A DNA stretch of 64,000 nucleotides from CAVVNP01 sp963800235 (GCA_963800235.1 CAWDAD010000001.1:1054001-1118000); one strand, 5' to 3'; positions 46,073-54,133 are shown, numbered from the stretch's first letter. Program-made: numbers and translations. The notes: generated from the letters alone by a model not told the origin.

Positions 46073-47095
46073 GTGCTGGCGAGCGAGCTGCCCACCCCCG
46101 CCCTGGTGGTCGACGTCGAGGCCTTCGACCACAACGTGGCGACCATGGCGGCGGCGCGGCCCGGCACCCGGTTGCGGCCGCACGTGAAGGCCTTCAAGTC
46201 GACCGCCCTGGCCCACGAGCTGGCGGTGGCCGGCCACACCGGCTTCTGCTGCGCCACCACCCGGGAGGTCGAGGGCATGGCCGCCGCCGGGCTCGGCGAC
46301 GACCTGCTGCTGGCCAACGAGGTGCTCGACGTGCGGCGCCTGCAGGCCATGACCACCGGGGCCCACGCCCGCATCACGGTGGCGGTCGACTCCGCCGAGA
46401 CCGTCGAGGCGGCCGCCCGGGGTGGAGTGGCCGAGGTGCTGGTCGACGTCAACGTCGGGCTGCCCCGCTGCGGCTGCGCCCCCGACGACGCCGGCCACCT
46501 GGCCGACCTGGCCCGCTCGAAGGGGCTCGAGGTCCGCGGCGTCATGGGCTACGAGGGTCACCTGATGATGGAGGTGGACGACCAGGCGACCAAGGTCGAG
46601 CGGGCCATGGCCCGGCTGCTGGCCGCCCACGAGCAGGTCGGCGGCGACGTGGTGTCCGGCGGCGGCACCGGCACCTACCAGGTGAACCGGTGGGTGACCG
46701 AGATCCAGGCCGGCTCCTACACCCTGATGGACAGCGACTACGGGCGGCGCGACCTGCCCTTCCGCCAGGCGCTGTTCGTGCTGGCGACCGTGGTGTCGGT
46801 CAACCCCGGCTCCGACCGCCGGCCCGCCTACGCGGTGGCCGACGCCGGACTGAAGGCCATGAGCCTCGACCACGGCAACCCGTCGATCGAGGGCCACGAC
46901 GTGTGGTTCTGCTCCGACGAGCACACCACCTTCGCCCCCAGCGAGGGGAGCGGCGTCGAGCTGCCGCCGGTCGGTGGCCGGGTCCGCATCACCCCCTCGC
47001 ACGTCGACCCGACGGTCGCCCTGCACGAGGTCCTGCACGTGGTGCGCGACGGCGAGGTGGTCGACCGCTGGCCCGTGGACCTCCGCAACTGGTAG
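46073..47095 (+). CDS. D-threonine aldolase/alanine racemase-fold PLP enzyme
   Basis: 340 residues from GTG 46073. ELPTPALVVDVEAFDHNV and RPHVKAFKS (PLP lysine K39 or K42) mark the fold-type III barrel. VLVDVNVGLPRCG, GYEGH and VSGGGTGTY (phosphate binding) follow, and the C-terminal beta domain contains the metal-binding EHTTF and PSHVDPTVALH seen in D-threonine aldolase and DSD1-type D-serine dehydratase. It probably cleaves or deaminates a D-3-hydroxyamino acid. It is flanked by the two inverted palindromic-element copies. Confidence 0.88.
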   Translation: MLASELPTPALVVDVEAFDHNVATMAAARPGTRLRPHVKAFKSTALAHELAVAGHTGFCCATTREVEGMAAAGLGDDLLLANEVLDVRRLQAMTTGAHARITVAVDSAETVEAAARGGVAEVLVDVNVGLPRCGCAPDDAGHLADLARSKGLEVRGVMGYEGHLMMEVDDQATKVERAMARLLAAHEQVGGDVVSGGGTGTYQVNRWVTEIQAGSYTLMDSDYGRRDLPFRQALFVLATVVSVNPGSDRRPAYAVADAGLKAMSLDHGNPSIEGHDVWFCSDEHTTFAPSEGSGVELPPVGGRVRITPSHVDPTVALHEVLHVVRDGEVVDRWPVDLRNW

Positions 47096-47124
47096 CCGAC
47101 GCCCGACGCCCGGCGCCCGGCGCT

Positions 47125-47150
47125 CGACGGCCGGCGCTCGCCGGCCGTCG
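47125..47150. terminator. GC-rich hairpin between convergent genes
   Basis: CGACGGCCGGC (47125-47135) and GCCGGCCGTCG (47140-47150) form a perfect 11-bp stem with a 4-base loop GCTC, 30 bases after the aldolase-type gene. A probable terminator. The palindromic element at 47165 follows immediately. Confidence 0.6.
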
Positions 47151-47164
47151 GCGACGCCCTCCTC

Positions 47165-47213
47165 GAACTCGTCGCAGTTGTGCGGGCTCCACGCCCACGA
47201 CTGCGACAAGTTC
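47165..47213 (+). repeat. Interspersed palindromic element, copy 4
   Basis: GAACTCGTCGCAGTTG and CGACTGCGACAAGTTC pair over 14 of 16 positions; the central CGGGCTCCACGCCCA equals the reverse complement of the copy at 44939 over nearly its full length. It sits between two convergent genes (47095 and 47271). Confidence 0.75.
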
Positions 47214-47270
47214 AGAAGGAGGACGGAGCAGGGCGCGGTGGCGGTGGCGGTGGCGACGGTGGCGGCCGGG

Positions 47271-47924
47271 TCAGCGGTCGAGCTGGGCGGCGAGGTCCCG
47301 GAAGGCGCGGCCCCGGTGGCTGACGGCGTCCTTGTCGGCGGGGGCCATCTCGGCGAAGGTGGCCGAGCCCGGCCCGCCGGTGGTGGGGTCGGCAGGTACG
47401 AAGACGGGGTCGTACCCGAACCCGCCGTCCCCGGACCGCCCGCCGGCGATGTGGCCCTCGACCACCCCGTGGGCCACCACCTCGGTGCCGTCGGGGCGTC
47501 GGAGCAGCGCCACGGTGCGGAACCGGGCCGTCCGGCCCGACGGCTCGTCGGCACCGAGGGCGACCAGCTCGGCCAGCAGCTTGGCCACGTTGGCAGCGGC
47601 GTCGCCGTCCTCGCCGGCGTAGCGGGCCGAGTGCACCCCCGGTCGGCCGCCGAGGGCGTCGACCTCGAGCCCGGTGTCGTCGGCCAGCGCCGGCAGCCCG
47701 GTGGCCTCGCACACGGCCGCCGCCTTCAGCCGGGCGTTGCCCTCGAGGGTGTCGGCGTCCTCGACCACGTCGGGCACCTGCGACGGTCGGGGCACCAGCT
47801 CGACCGCTGTGCCGAGGATGGCGGCGATCTCCCTGGCCTTGCCGGGGTTGGCGGTGGCCAGCACGAACCGCGGCCTGCCCGGCGGTGCCGGGGTCGGACG
47901 GGTGGGACGTGGGGGGCGCAGCAC
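47271..47924 (-). CDS. rdgB: RdgB/HAM1-family non-canonical purine NTP pyrophosphatase
   Basis: 217 residues from GTG 47924. It hydrolyses dITP, XTP and ITP to the monophosphates. Motifs FVLATANPGKAREI, LPALADDTGLEVDALGGRPGVHSARYAG and GFGYDPVFVP are diagnostic. The proline/arginine-rich first 18 residues are probably a non-conserved leader. It is the last gene of murI-rph-rdgB, a common actinobacterial order, 19 bases after rph. Confidence 0.95.
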   Translation of the reverse strand: MLRPPRPTRPTPAPPGRPRFVLATANPGKAREIAAILGTAVELVPRPSQVPDVVEDADTLEGNARLKAAAVCEATGLPALADDTGLEVDALGGRPGVHSARYAGEDGDAAANVAKLLAELVALGADEPSGRTARFRTVALLRRPDGTEVVAHGVVEGHIAGGRSGDGGFGYDPVFVPADPTTGGPGSATFAEMAPADKDAVSHRGRAFRDLAAQLDR

Positions 47925-47943
47925 CGGGGAGGCGCAGGTCGCG

Positions 47944-48687
47944 TCAGGCCGACGGGGCGGTGCGGGCGGCGGGGGCGGCGGTGAGCAGCCCCTCCTGCTG
48001 CTCGCGGATCGAGGCGATCCCGCCCTCGGCCAGCACCAGCAGCTGGTCGAGCTCGTCCCGGCTGAAGGGCTGGCCCTCGGCGGTGCCCTGCACCTCGATG
48101 AACCGGTCGCCGGCCATGACCACGTTCATGTCGACCTCGGCCCGGGAGTCCTCGACGTAGGCCAGATCGAGCAGCGGCGTGCCGCCGACGATCCCGACCG
48201 AGATGGCGGCGCAGGTCTCGGTCAGCGGGTGCCGGGCGATGCGCCCGGCGCCGACCAGCCGGCTGAGCGCGTCGTGCAGCGCCACGTACCCCCCGCAGAT
48301 CGACGCGGTGCGGGTGCCGCCGTCGGCCTGCAGCACGTCGCAGTCGACGATCACCTGCCGCTCCCCCAGGGCCTTCATGTCGCACACCGCGCGCAACGAC
48401 CGGCCGATCAGCCGTTGGATCTCCTGGGTCCGCCCCGACGGCTTGCCGTCCTTGACCTCGCGCCGGATCCGCTCGGCCGACGCCCCCGGCAGCATCGAGT
48501 ACTCGGCGGTGACCCAGCCGGTGCCCCGACCCCGCATCCAGCGGGGCACGTCCTCGTCGACCGAGGCGGTGCAGAGCACCCGGGTCCGGCCGAAGCTGAC
48601 CAGCACCGAGCCGGCGGTGGCATCGGTGTAGTCGCGTTCGAAGGCGATGGGTCGGAGCTGGTCGGGCTGGCGGTCGTCTGCTCGCAT
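47944..48687 (-). CDS. rph: Ribonuclease PH
   Basis: 247 residues. A phosphorolytic 3'-to-5' exoribonuclease that trims tRNA 3' ends. LRPIAFERDYTDATAGSVLVSFGRTRVLCTASV, GWVTAEYSMLPGAS, GRTQEIQRLIGRSLRAV and VDCDVLQADGGTRTASI are all conserved. ATG 48687 has GAGG upstream. It lies between murI and rdgB on the same strand. Confidence 0.96.
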   Translation of the reverse strand: MRADDRQPDQLRPIAFERDYTDATAGSVLVSFGRTRVLCTASVDEDVPRWMRGRGTGWVTAEYSMLPGASAERIRREVKDGKPSGRTQEIQRLIGRSLRAVCDMKALGERQVIVDCDVLQADGGTRTASICGGYVALHDALSRLVGAGRIARHPLTETCAAISVGIVGGTPLLDLAYVEDSRAEVDMNVVMAGDRFIEVQGTAEGQPFSRDELDQLLVLAEGGIASIREQQEGLLTAAPAARTAPSA

Positions 48688-48750
48688 CCTCGACACCGTG
48701 CCACAGGCCGCCCGCCCCACCGAAGCGACCCCGGACGCGGCGGTGCGCCC

Positions 48751-49578
48751 TCAGCCCCAGGGCGCGGGCTCGACGTGGGCCAGCTCGGGGCCGAGCAGCT
48801 CGCGCCCGAGCGTGCGGAACCAGTCGATGTCGCCGGAGGACACGAACCGGTGCCGCCCCACACCTGCGGCCTCGGCGCGGGCGGCGACCTGACCAGACTC
48901 GAGCAGGGCCCGCACCTCGAAGGCGGTCTCGTCGGCCGAGTCGACCAGCACCACGTCCCTGCCCATGACGTCGCTGATGGTCCGGGCCAGGTAGGGGTAG
49001 TGGGTGCAGCCGAGCAGCAGCGCGTCGACCTTGGCCTCGACCACCGGCGCCAGCAGCCGCTCGGCCAGCACGTGGACCTGCTCGCTGCGGGTCTCGCCCC
49101 GCTCGACGAACTCGACGAAGCCAGGGCAGGCGGCGCAGGCCAGCTCGACGTCGGCGCCGGTGGCGGCGACGGCCCGCTGGTAGGCGCCCGAGCCGATGGT
49201 CCCGACGGTGCCGACGACCCCCACCCGGCCGTGCACGGTGGCCCGCACCAGCGAGCGCACGCCCGGTTCGACCACGCCGACGACGGGGACGTCGGGGTGC
49301 GCCTGCTGCAGCTCGGCCAGGGCGGCGGCGGCGGCCGTGTTGCAGGCCACCACGACCAGCTTCACGTCGTGCTCGAGGACGAGGTAGCGGGCGATCTGGT
49401 GGGCGAAGGCGCGGACCTCGTCGAGGTCGCGGGGCCCGTAGGGGTAGCGGCCGGTGTCGCCGACGTACACCAGGTCCTCGCCGGGCAACAGGTCGATCAG
49501 GGCCCGGGCGACGGTGAGCCCGCCGAACCCGCTGTCGAACATCCCGATGGGACGGTCGTCGCCCGATCCAGGGTCCAC
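48751..49578 (-). CDS. murI: Glutamate racemase
   Basis: 275 residues from GTG 49578. Supplies D-glutamate for peptidoglycan. IGMFDSGFGGLTVARAL, GDTGRYPYG, the catalytic Cys in VVVACNTAAAA and the second catalytic Cys in LLGCTHYP are present. GTG 49611 would add 11 residues but leave only 26 bases to the divergent gene at 49638; the homology starts close to 49578. First gene of the murI-rph-rdgB set. Confidence 0.94.
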   Translation of the reverse strand: MDPGSGDDRPIGMFDSGFGGLTVARALIDLLPGEDLVYVGDTGRYPYGPRDLDEVRAFAHQIARYLVLEHDVKLVVVACNTAAAAALAELQQAHPDVPVVGVVEPGVRSLVRATVHGRVGVVGTVGTIGSGAYQRAVAATGADVELACAACPGFVEFVERGETRSEQVHVLAERLLAPVVEAKVDALLLGCTHYPYLARTISDVMGRDVVLVDSADETAFEVRALLESGQVAARAEAAGVGRHRFVSSGDIDWFRTLGRELLGPELAHVEPAPWG

Positions 49579-49637
49579 CGCCTCAGGGTATGAGAAGCTG
49601 GTCGCCACCAACGGCAGCGACCAGGGATCGGGCGACC

Positions 49638-50261
49638 ATGGCTGACGACGGGACCGAGCAGGAGCGCGAACGATCGGCGCGGCGGCGAGCGTTCTCCCGC
49701 CGGGAGATCCTGCGGGCCGGGGCCGCGATCCCGGTGGCGCTCTCCGTGCCGGCCATCGTCACGGCCTGCGGGTCGTCGGGGTCGACCAGCCACGGCGACC
49801 ACACCGACTCCGGCAGCACCGACTCCTCCCAGACGGACTCGGCCGGCTCCGACAGCGCGGGGTCTGACCCGACGCACGTCGACTCCACCCACCTGGACAC
49901 CGGGCCGTCGAACCACGACGACACCGGCCACGCCGACTCCGCCCACGCCGACTCGCCGTCGCACAGCGACTCCGGCCACGCCGACACGCCGTCGCACGGG
50001 GACACGTCGAAGCAGCACGTGGACACCCCCCACGTCGACTCCCACACCGACATCTCCCACACCGACATGAACCACAGCGACATCCCGCACGTGGACGAGG
50101 CCGCCACCCCGATCCACTTCGACCACGGAGACGGCGCCAGCCACAACGACTACAGCGACGCCGGGTTCCACACGGACTTCGCCCACTCCGACGGCAACCA
50201 CGGCGACGGACCGCACGTCGACAGCCCGCACGGCGACACCCCCCACGGCGACCAGGCCTGA
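49638..50261 (+). CDS. Tat-exported lipoprotein with 25 HxD triplets
   Basis: 207 residues. A twin-arginine-type signal (RRRAFSRREILRAGAAIPVAL) ends in VTACG, a probable lipobox with Cys44. The mature ~160 residues are almost entirely His, Asp, Ser, Thr, Gly and Pro. Each of the 25 histidines I count is in an H-x-D triplet (HGD, HTD, HVD, HAD, HSD and others), spaced typically 5-9 residues. No folded domain is recognisable. A surface-anchored, disordered, metal-binding (Zn, Ni or Cu) sponge is the best inference. ATG 49638. Divergent from murI. Confidence 0.75.
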   Translation: MADDGTEQERERSARRRAFSRREILRAGAAIPVALSVPAIVTACGSSGSTSHGDHTDSGSTDSSQTDSAGSDSAGSDPTHVDSTHLDTGPSNHDDTGHADSAHADSPSHSDSGHADTPSHGDTSKQHVDTPHVDSHTDISHTDMNHSDIPHVDEAATPIHFDHGDGASHNDYSDAGFHTDFAHSDGNHGDGPHVDSPHGDTPHGDQA

Positions 50262-50329
50262 GCGGCCCCGCCACGTCACCGGCGGCCCGCACACCTGCCC
50301 GCCCCGGTGGCGATCGGACTCGGCGACGC

Positions 50330-50351
50330 TAGACTTGTACATGTGTACGAG
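50330..50351 (+). promoter_or_regulatory. -10 box and near-palindromic operator ahead of SMR/TetR genes
   Basis: TAGACT (50330-50335) is a good -10 hexamer. The inverted repeat CTTGTACAT/GTGTACGAG (50334-50351; 7 of 9 positions symmetric) overlaps it and lies 26 bases before the SMR gene GTG. A TetR-type repressor bound here would block transcription; the TetR gene at 50746 is the obvious candidate. Confidence 0.5.
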
Positions 50352-50377
50352 AACCTGACCCGACGCAGGACGGACCC

Positions 50378-50707
50378 GTGACCTGGATCGCCCTGATCGC
50401 CGCTGGGCTCTTCGAGACCGGCTTCGCCCTGTCCCTGAAGAGCAGCGAGGGCTTCACCCGTCCCGTCCCGACCCTGCTCTTCGCCCTCTGCGCCGTGCTC
50501 AGCTTCGGGCTGCTCAGCGTGGCACTGCGCGAGCTGCCCGTCGGCGTCGCCTACGCCGTGTGGACCGCCATCGGCGTGGTCGGCACCTCCATCGTCGGCA
50601 TGACCCTGCACGGCGACGGCGTCTCGCTCGCCAAGATGCTCTCGCTGAGCGCCATCCTCGGCGGGGTCGCCGGCCTCAACCTGGCCAGCGGTGCCGCGGC
50701 GCACTGA
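50378..50707 (+). CDS. Small multidrug resistance (SugE/Gdx-type) exporter subunit
   Basis: 109 residues from GTG 50378 with four membrane helices. The proton-coupling Glu13 is in AAGLFETGF; KSSEGFTRPVP and LPVGVAYAVWTAIG match the SugE/Gdx branch, whose members export guanidinium or quaternary cations as antiparallel dimers. It is followed by its likely TetR regulator 38 bases downstream. Confidence 0.9.
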   Translation: MTWIALIAAGLFETGFALSLKSSEGFTRPVPTLLFALCAVLSFGLLSVALRELPVGVAYAVWTAIGVVGTSIVGMTLHGDGVSLAKMLSLSAILGGVAGLNLASGAAAH

Positions 50708-50745
50708 GGGCGGCACCCCGTGACCGGCCCGGCGGGACGACCGAC

Positions 50746-51327
50746 GTGACCCGTCAGGCCCGCGGCGAGGTCCGCCGCCGACAGCTCGCCGCCACCGCCG
50801 CCGAGGTCCTCGAGTCCGAGGGCTTCCCGGCGGTCACCCACCGTGCCGTGGGCGCCCGGGCCGGCAGCAGCGTGGGCCTGGTCACCTACTACTTCCCCGG
50901 CCACGACGACCTCGTCGACGCCGCCCTCGCCGAGTGGGTGTCGTCGGCGGCGACCCGCATGGACGAGGTCGCCGGCGCACTGCCCCGCCGTCGTCGCTCG
51001 GCGGCCGGCACCGCTCGGGCGCTGGCGGACGTGCTGGTCGACCCGGAGCGGGCGGCCGACGGCGAACGGCTGACCCAGCTGTACGAGTGCTTCATCGACG
51101 CGGCCCGCCACCCCCGCCACCGGCAGGCGGTCCGTGAGCTGCGGTCCCACCTCGACGCCGCCTGCCGAGAGGTCCTCGACCGCAGCGGCCGATCGCAACC
51201 GGACCCCGCCGCCCTCGACCGGCTGGTCGCGCTGAGCGACGGCACCATCCTGAGCGCCCTCGCCGAGGGACGGGGCGACGTGCGCGCCGCCGTGGTCGCC
51301 GCCCTGACCGCCGTGCTCCAGAGCTGA
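50746..51327 (+). CDS. TetR-family regulator
   Basis: 193 residues from GTG 50746. The N-terminal helix-turn-helix RRQLAATAAEVLESEGFPAVTHRAVGARAGSSVGLVTYYFPGHDDLV spans about residues 10-55; the remainder is the helical ligand domain. It is in the same transcriptional unit as the SMR exporter and probably represses it through the 50334-50351 operator. Confidence 0.9.
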   Translation: MTRQARGEVRRRQLAATAAEVLESEGFPAVTHRAVGARAGSSVGLVTYYFPGHDDLVDAALAEWVSSAATRMDEVAGALPRRRRSAAGTARALADVLVDPERAADGERLTQLYECFIDAARHPRHRQAVRELRSHLDAACREVLDRSGRSQPDPAALDRLVALSDGTILSALAEGRGDVRAAVVAALTAVLQS

Positions 51328-51329
51328 GC

Positions 51330-51345
51330 CGGGGACCGGTCCCCG
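51330..51345. terminator. Perfect palindrome between convergent genes
   Basis: CGGGGACCGGTCCCCG, 16 bases with full symmetry, lies between the stops of the TetR gene (51327) and the cysteine synthase gene (51361). A short bidirectional terminator is likely. Confidence 0.5.
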
Positions 51346-51360
51346 ACCGGCGGCAGCTCC

Positions 51361-52311
51361 CTAGAAGTAGATGATCGACTCGGCCTTCTTCTCGGCCTCG
51401 TCGAGGTCGTCGGTGTAGGCACCGGTCGAGAGGTACTTCCACCCGCCGTCGCACACGATGAACACGATGACGCCCCGGTCGATCCGCGCCGCGACCTTGG
51501 CGGCACCGGCCAGCGCCGCACCCGAGGAGATGCCGGCGAAGATGCCGGCCTCGCCGACCAGGCGGCGGGTCCACTCGAGCGACTCGCGGGGCCGGACGAT
51601 GCGCTTGCCGTCGAGCAGCTCGAAGCCGCCCCACTTCTCGAACACCGGCGGGATGTAGCCGTCGTCCAGGTTGCGCAGGCCCTCGACCAGCTCGCCGGCC
51701 GGGGGCTCGACGGCCAGCACCTGCACGTCGGGCTTCTGCTCCTTGAGGTACGTGCCGACGCCCATGAGGGTGCCGCTGGTGCCGAGCCCGGCGACGAAGT
51801 GGGTGATGTCGGGGACGTCCCGCAGGATCTCGGGGCCGGTCGTCTCGTAGTGGGCGCGGGGGTTGGCCTCGTTGCCGTACTGGTAGAGGAACGCCCAATC
51901 GGGGTGCTCGTCGGCCAAGGCCTCGGCCCGGCGCACCGCGCCGTTCGACCCCTCGGCGCCCGGCGACTGGATGACCTCGGCGCCGAACACCTCGAGCAGC
52001 TGCCGCCGCTCGATCGACACGTTCTCGGGGAGGACGATCTTGATCGGGTAGCCCCGCAGCCGGGCGATCATGGCCAGGGCGATGCCGGTGTTGCCCGAGC
52101 TCGGCTCGATGATGGTCTGACCCGGCCGGAGGGTGCCGTCGGCCTCGGCCTCCTCGATCATGGCCTTGGCGATGCGGTCCTTGACCGACCCGGCCGGGTT
52201 CTGGCCCTCGAGCTTGGCCAGCAGGCGAACGTCGGGGTTGGGGCTCAGGTTGGAGACGTCGACCACGGGGGTGTCACCCACCAGGTCGAGCACGGAGTTG
52301 TAGACGGCCAC
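51361..52311 (-). CDS. cysM: PLP-dependent cysteine synthase (CysM type)
   Basis: 316 residues. A fold-type II PLP enzyme with the Schiff-base lysine K44 in GSVKDR, the PSSGNTGIALA loop, and GTSGT phosphate-binding. The C-terminal YLSTGAYTDDLDEAE resembles mycobacterial CysM, which condenses O-phosphoserine with thiocarboxylated CysO. It follows the JAMM protease gene at 52403 by 91 bases on the same strand. CysO itself is not found between them. Confidence 0.92.
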   Translation of the reverse strand: MAVYNSVLDLVGDTPVVDVSNLSPNPDVRLLAKLEGQNPAGSVKDRIAKAMIEEAEADGTLRPGQTIIEPSSGNTGIALAMIARLRGYPIKIVLPENVSIERRQLLEVFGAEVIQSPGAEGSNGAVRRAEALADEHPDWAFLYQYGNEANPRAHYETTGPEILRDVPDITHFVAGLGTSGTLMGVGTYLKEQKPDVQVLAVEPPAGELVEGLRNLDDGYIPPVFEKWGGFELLDGKRIVRPRESLEWTRRLVGEAGIFAGISSGAALAGAAKVAARIDRGVIVFIVCDGGWKYLSTGAYTDDLDEAEKKAESIIYF

Positions 52312-52402
52312 CGGGCCTCCCGACGGAAAGCTGACTGGTCCGATCGGGATTCTACGACCGCCCGGGGGGCAACGGCACCCTCCACGTCACCTGCGGTTCG
52401 GC

Positions 52403-52858
52403 TCAGGCGTCGACCAGCCCGACCGGCTCCTCGGCCACCACGCCGCCGTCGAGCAGGTACGAGCGCAGCGTCGGGGTCTCGTGGCGGAGCGACACGATCA
52501 CGAACCGCCAGCCGGCCAGCATCGGGTTGTCGCCCTTCTCGATGTCGGTGGGCGACGGGTAGGCGTCGGTGTGGGTGTGGCTGTGGACCACCCCGACCAC
52601 GTCGAGCCCGGTCGGGCCGAGCTGGCGGTCGGCGGCCAGGAACCCGTCAGGGCCGATGGCGAAGGTCTTGGCCGAGGCGTCGGCGTTGCGGCACGGCACG
52701 AACTGCTCGACGGTCACGTCGCCGGCACCACCGCCGTCCTCGCCACGGTCAGCGCCCTCGGTGAGCCGCCCCCCGAGCAGGCCGCAGGCCTCCAGCGGAT
52801 AGCCCCGCAGGAGGTGGGCCAGGATCTCCTGGTGGGCGGCGGCGGCCAGGCGCAGCAT
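52403..52858 (-). CDS. M67-family JAMM metallopeptidase, Mec-like
   Basis: 151 residues. The JAMM motif is complete: Glu23 in PLEACGLLGG, then H92-x-H94-x7-S102-x2-D105 in VHSHTHTDAYPSPTD. In mycobacteria the homologue Mec removes cysteine from the C-terminus of the CysO sulfur-carrier protein after CysM has loaded it. Position next to cysM supports that role. An inserted loop of Asp/Gly (about residues 33-48) is unusual. ATG 52858. Confidence 0.88.
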   Translation of the reverse strand: MLRLAAAAHQEILAHLLRGYPLEACGLLGGRLTEGADRGEDGGGAGDVTVEQFVPCRNADASAKTFAIGPDGFLAADRQLGPTGLDVVGVVHSHTHTDAYPSPTDIEKGDNPMLAGWRFVIVSLRHETPTLRSYLLDGGVVAEEPVGLVDA

Positions 52859-52919
52859 CGGGCGCCGACGCTACCGCCGGGACCTCGCCCGATCGGCCAC
52901 CGGTAGCCTCGTCGGTCCC

Positions 52920-53405
52920 ATGGCCAAGCCCTCCACGCCCGGTGAACTGGTGGTCGCCACCAACCGCCAGGCGCGGCGCGACTACGACATCCTCGACACC
53001 TGGGAGTGCGGCGTCGTCCTGCAGGGCAGCGAGGTGAAGTCGCTGCGGGAGTCGAAGGTGCAGCTCGCCGACGCCTATGCCCGGGTGATCGGCAGCGAGG
53101 CCTGGCTCATCGGGTTGCACGTCTCGCCCTACTCCCACTCGGCGGGCCACAGCGGCCACGACCCCGACCGCGACCGCAAGCTGCTGCTGCACCGGGGCGA
53201 GATCGACGCCATCCGGTCCCGGGTCGAGCAGGAGCGGCTGACGCTGGTGCCGCTGCGCCTGTACTTCAAGCAGGGTCGGTGCAAGGTCGAGGTCGGCCTC
53301 GGGCGGGGGCGCAAGACCTACGACAAGCGCCAGGCGATCGCCAAGGCCGACGCCGATCGCGAAGCCGAGCGGGCCATGGCCCGCGCCCTGGACCGCCGCC
53401 GCTGA
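52920..53405 (+). CDS. smpB: SsrA-binding protein SmpB
   Basis: 161 residues. Binds tmRNA and delivers it to stalled ribosomes. NRQARRDYDILDTWECGVVLQGSEVKSLRESK, EAWLIGLHVSPYSH and KTYDKRQAIAKADADREAERAMAR are family hallmarks. The tmRNA gene lies 1.2 kb downstream. Divergent from the Mec-like gene. Confidence 0.96.
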   Translation: MAKPSTPGELVVATNRQARRDYDILDTWECGVVLQGSEVKSLRESKVQLADAYARVIGSEAWLIGLHVSPYSHSAGHSGHDPDRDRKLLLHRGEIDAIRSRVEQERLTLVPLRLYFKQGRCKVEVGLGRGRKTYDKRQAIAKADADREAERAMARALDRRR

Positions 53406-53427
53406 CGACCGCCGCCGCTGACGGCCG

Positions 53428-53459
53428 CCGACGGTCGCCGACGGTCGCCGACGGTCGGC
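53428..53459. repeat. Three tandem GCCGACGGTC decamers
   Basis: Directly after smpB, the decamer GCCGACGGTC repeats three times with small flanking similarity, and runs to the stop of the M15 peptidase gene. Non-coding microsatellite. Confidence 0.55.
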
Positions 53460-54109
53460 TACTGCCGGCTGAACAGCTGGCCGCCGTCGCCGACCCACTC
53501 GACGTGCCAGGCCTCGGCGCCGTAGGCCGACGGGCTCTGCCACGGCCAGTTCCACCCGTAGCGGGCGGCGTGGGCCTGCATCCAGCTCCACCCCGGCGAG
53601 CCGAAGGTCAGCTCGCCGTCCTGGTCCTTCAGGTCGACGGCCTTGCCCCATCCGTGGTTCGACGTGCCCGGCACGGCGGCGTTCTCGCAGTGACCGAAGA
53701 AGCACCACAGGTTCCGCCAGTAGACCTGCCCGGCGAAGTCCCGGTAGCACTCCTCGGGCGCGAGGGCGACGCCGTCGTGGTTGGCGTCGTCGAGCATGGC
53801 CCGCAGGCTCGGCGCCGCCTGGCTCCAGACCGTGCAGCTCGGGTCGATCACGGTGAGCAGGCTCGGGTCGACGTTGCCGTTCGACTGGCCCGGATCGGTC
53901 GTTGGCGCGTTGTCCCACCGCACCCACGCCGGGTCGACCGCCGGGTAGCGGGCGCACCCTGCCGCCAGCACCGCCGCCGCGATCGCCACCCCGGCCAACG
54001 CCGCGAGCCGAGGCGGTCGCCGTCGCGCCGGTCGCTGCGGTCGCGCCGCTGGGCTCGCGGCCGGCTCGCCCCCGGTCGCGCGTCGGTCCGTCCTCGTCAG
54101 CCCCAGCAT
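53459..54109 (-). CDS. M15-family D-alanyl-D-alanine carboxypeptidase-like lipoprotein
   Basis: 216 residues. The N-terminal signal ends VLAAGC, a lipobox. The zinc ligands of the M15B (VanY/DacB-type) fold are in TSNHGWGKAVDL (H and D) and EAWHVEW (final His). Two further cysteine pairs (CYRDF, WCFFGHC) may form disulfides. It probably trims peptidoglycan stem peptides outside the membrane. Confidence 0.88.
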   Translation of the reverse strand: MLGLTRTDRRATGGEPAASPAARPQRPARRRPPRLAALAGVAIAAAVLAAGCARYPAVDPAWVRWDNAPTTDPGQSNGNVDPSLLTVIDPSCTVWSQAAPSLRAMLDDANHDGVALAPEECYRDFAGQVYWRNLWCFFGHCENAAVPGTSNHGWGKAVDLKDQDGELTFGSPGWSWMQAHAARYGWNWPWQSPSAYGAEAWHVEWVGDGGQLFSRQ

Positions 54110-54133
54110 CGGCGACGGATCGTAGCGGGCCGA

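Noticed and set aside
49638..50261. Misread non-coding tandem repeat instead of a gene
   Set aside because: The DNA is not a simple tandem repeat; triplet pattern holds at protein level with varied codons, and a proper Tat signal and lipobox precede it.
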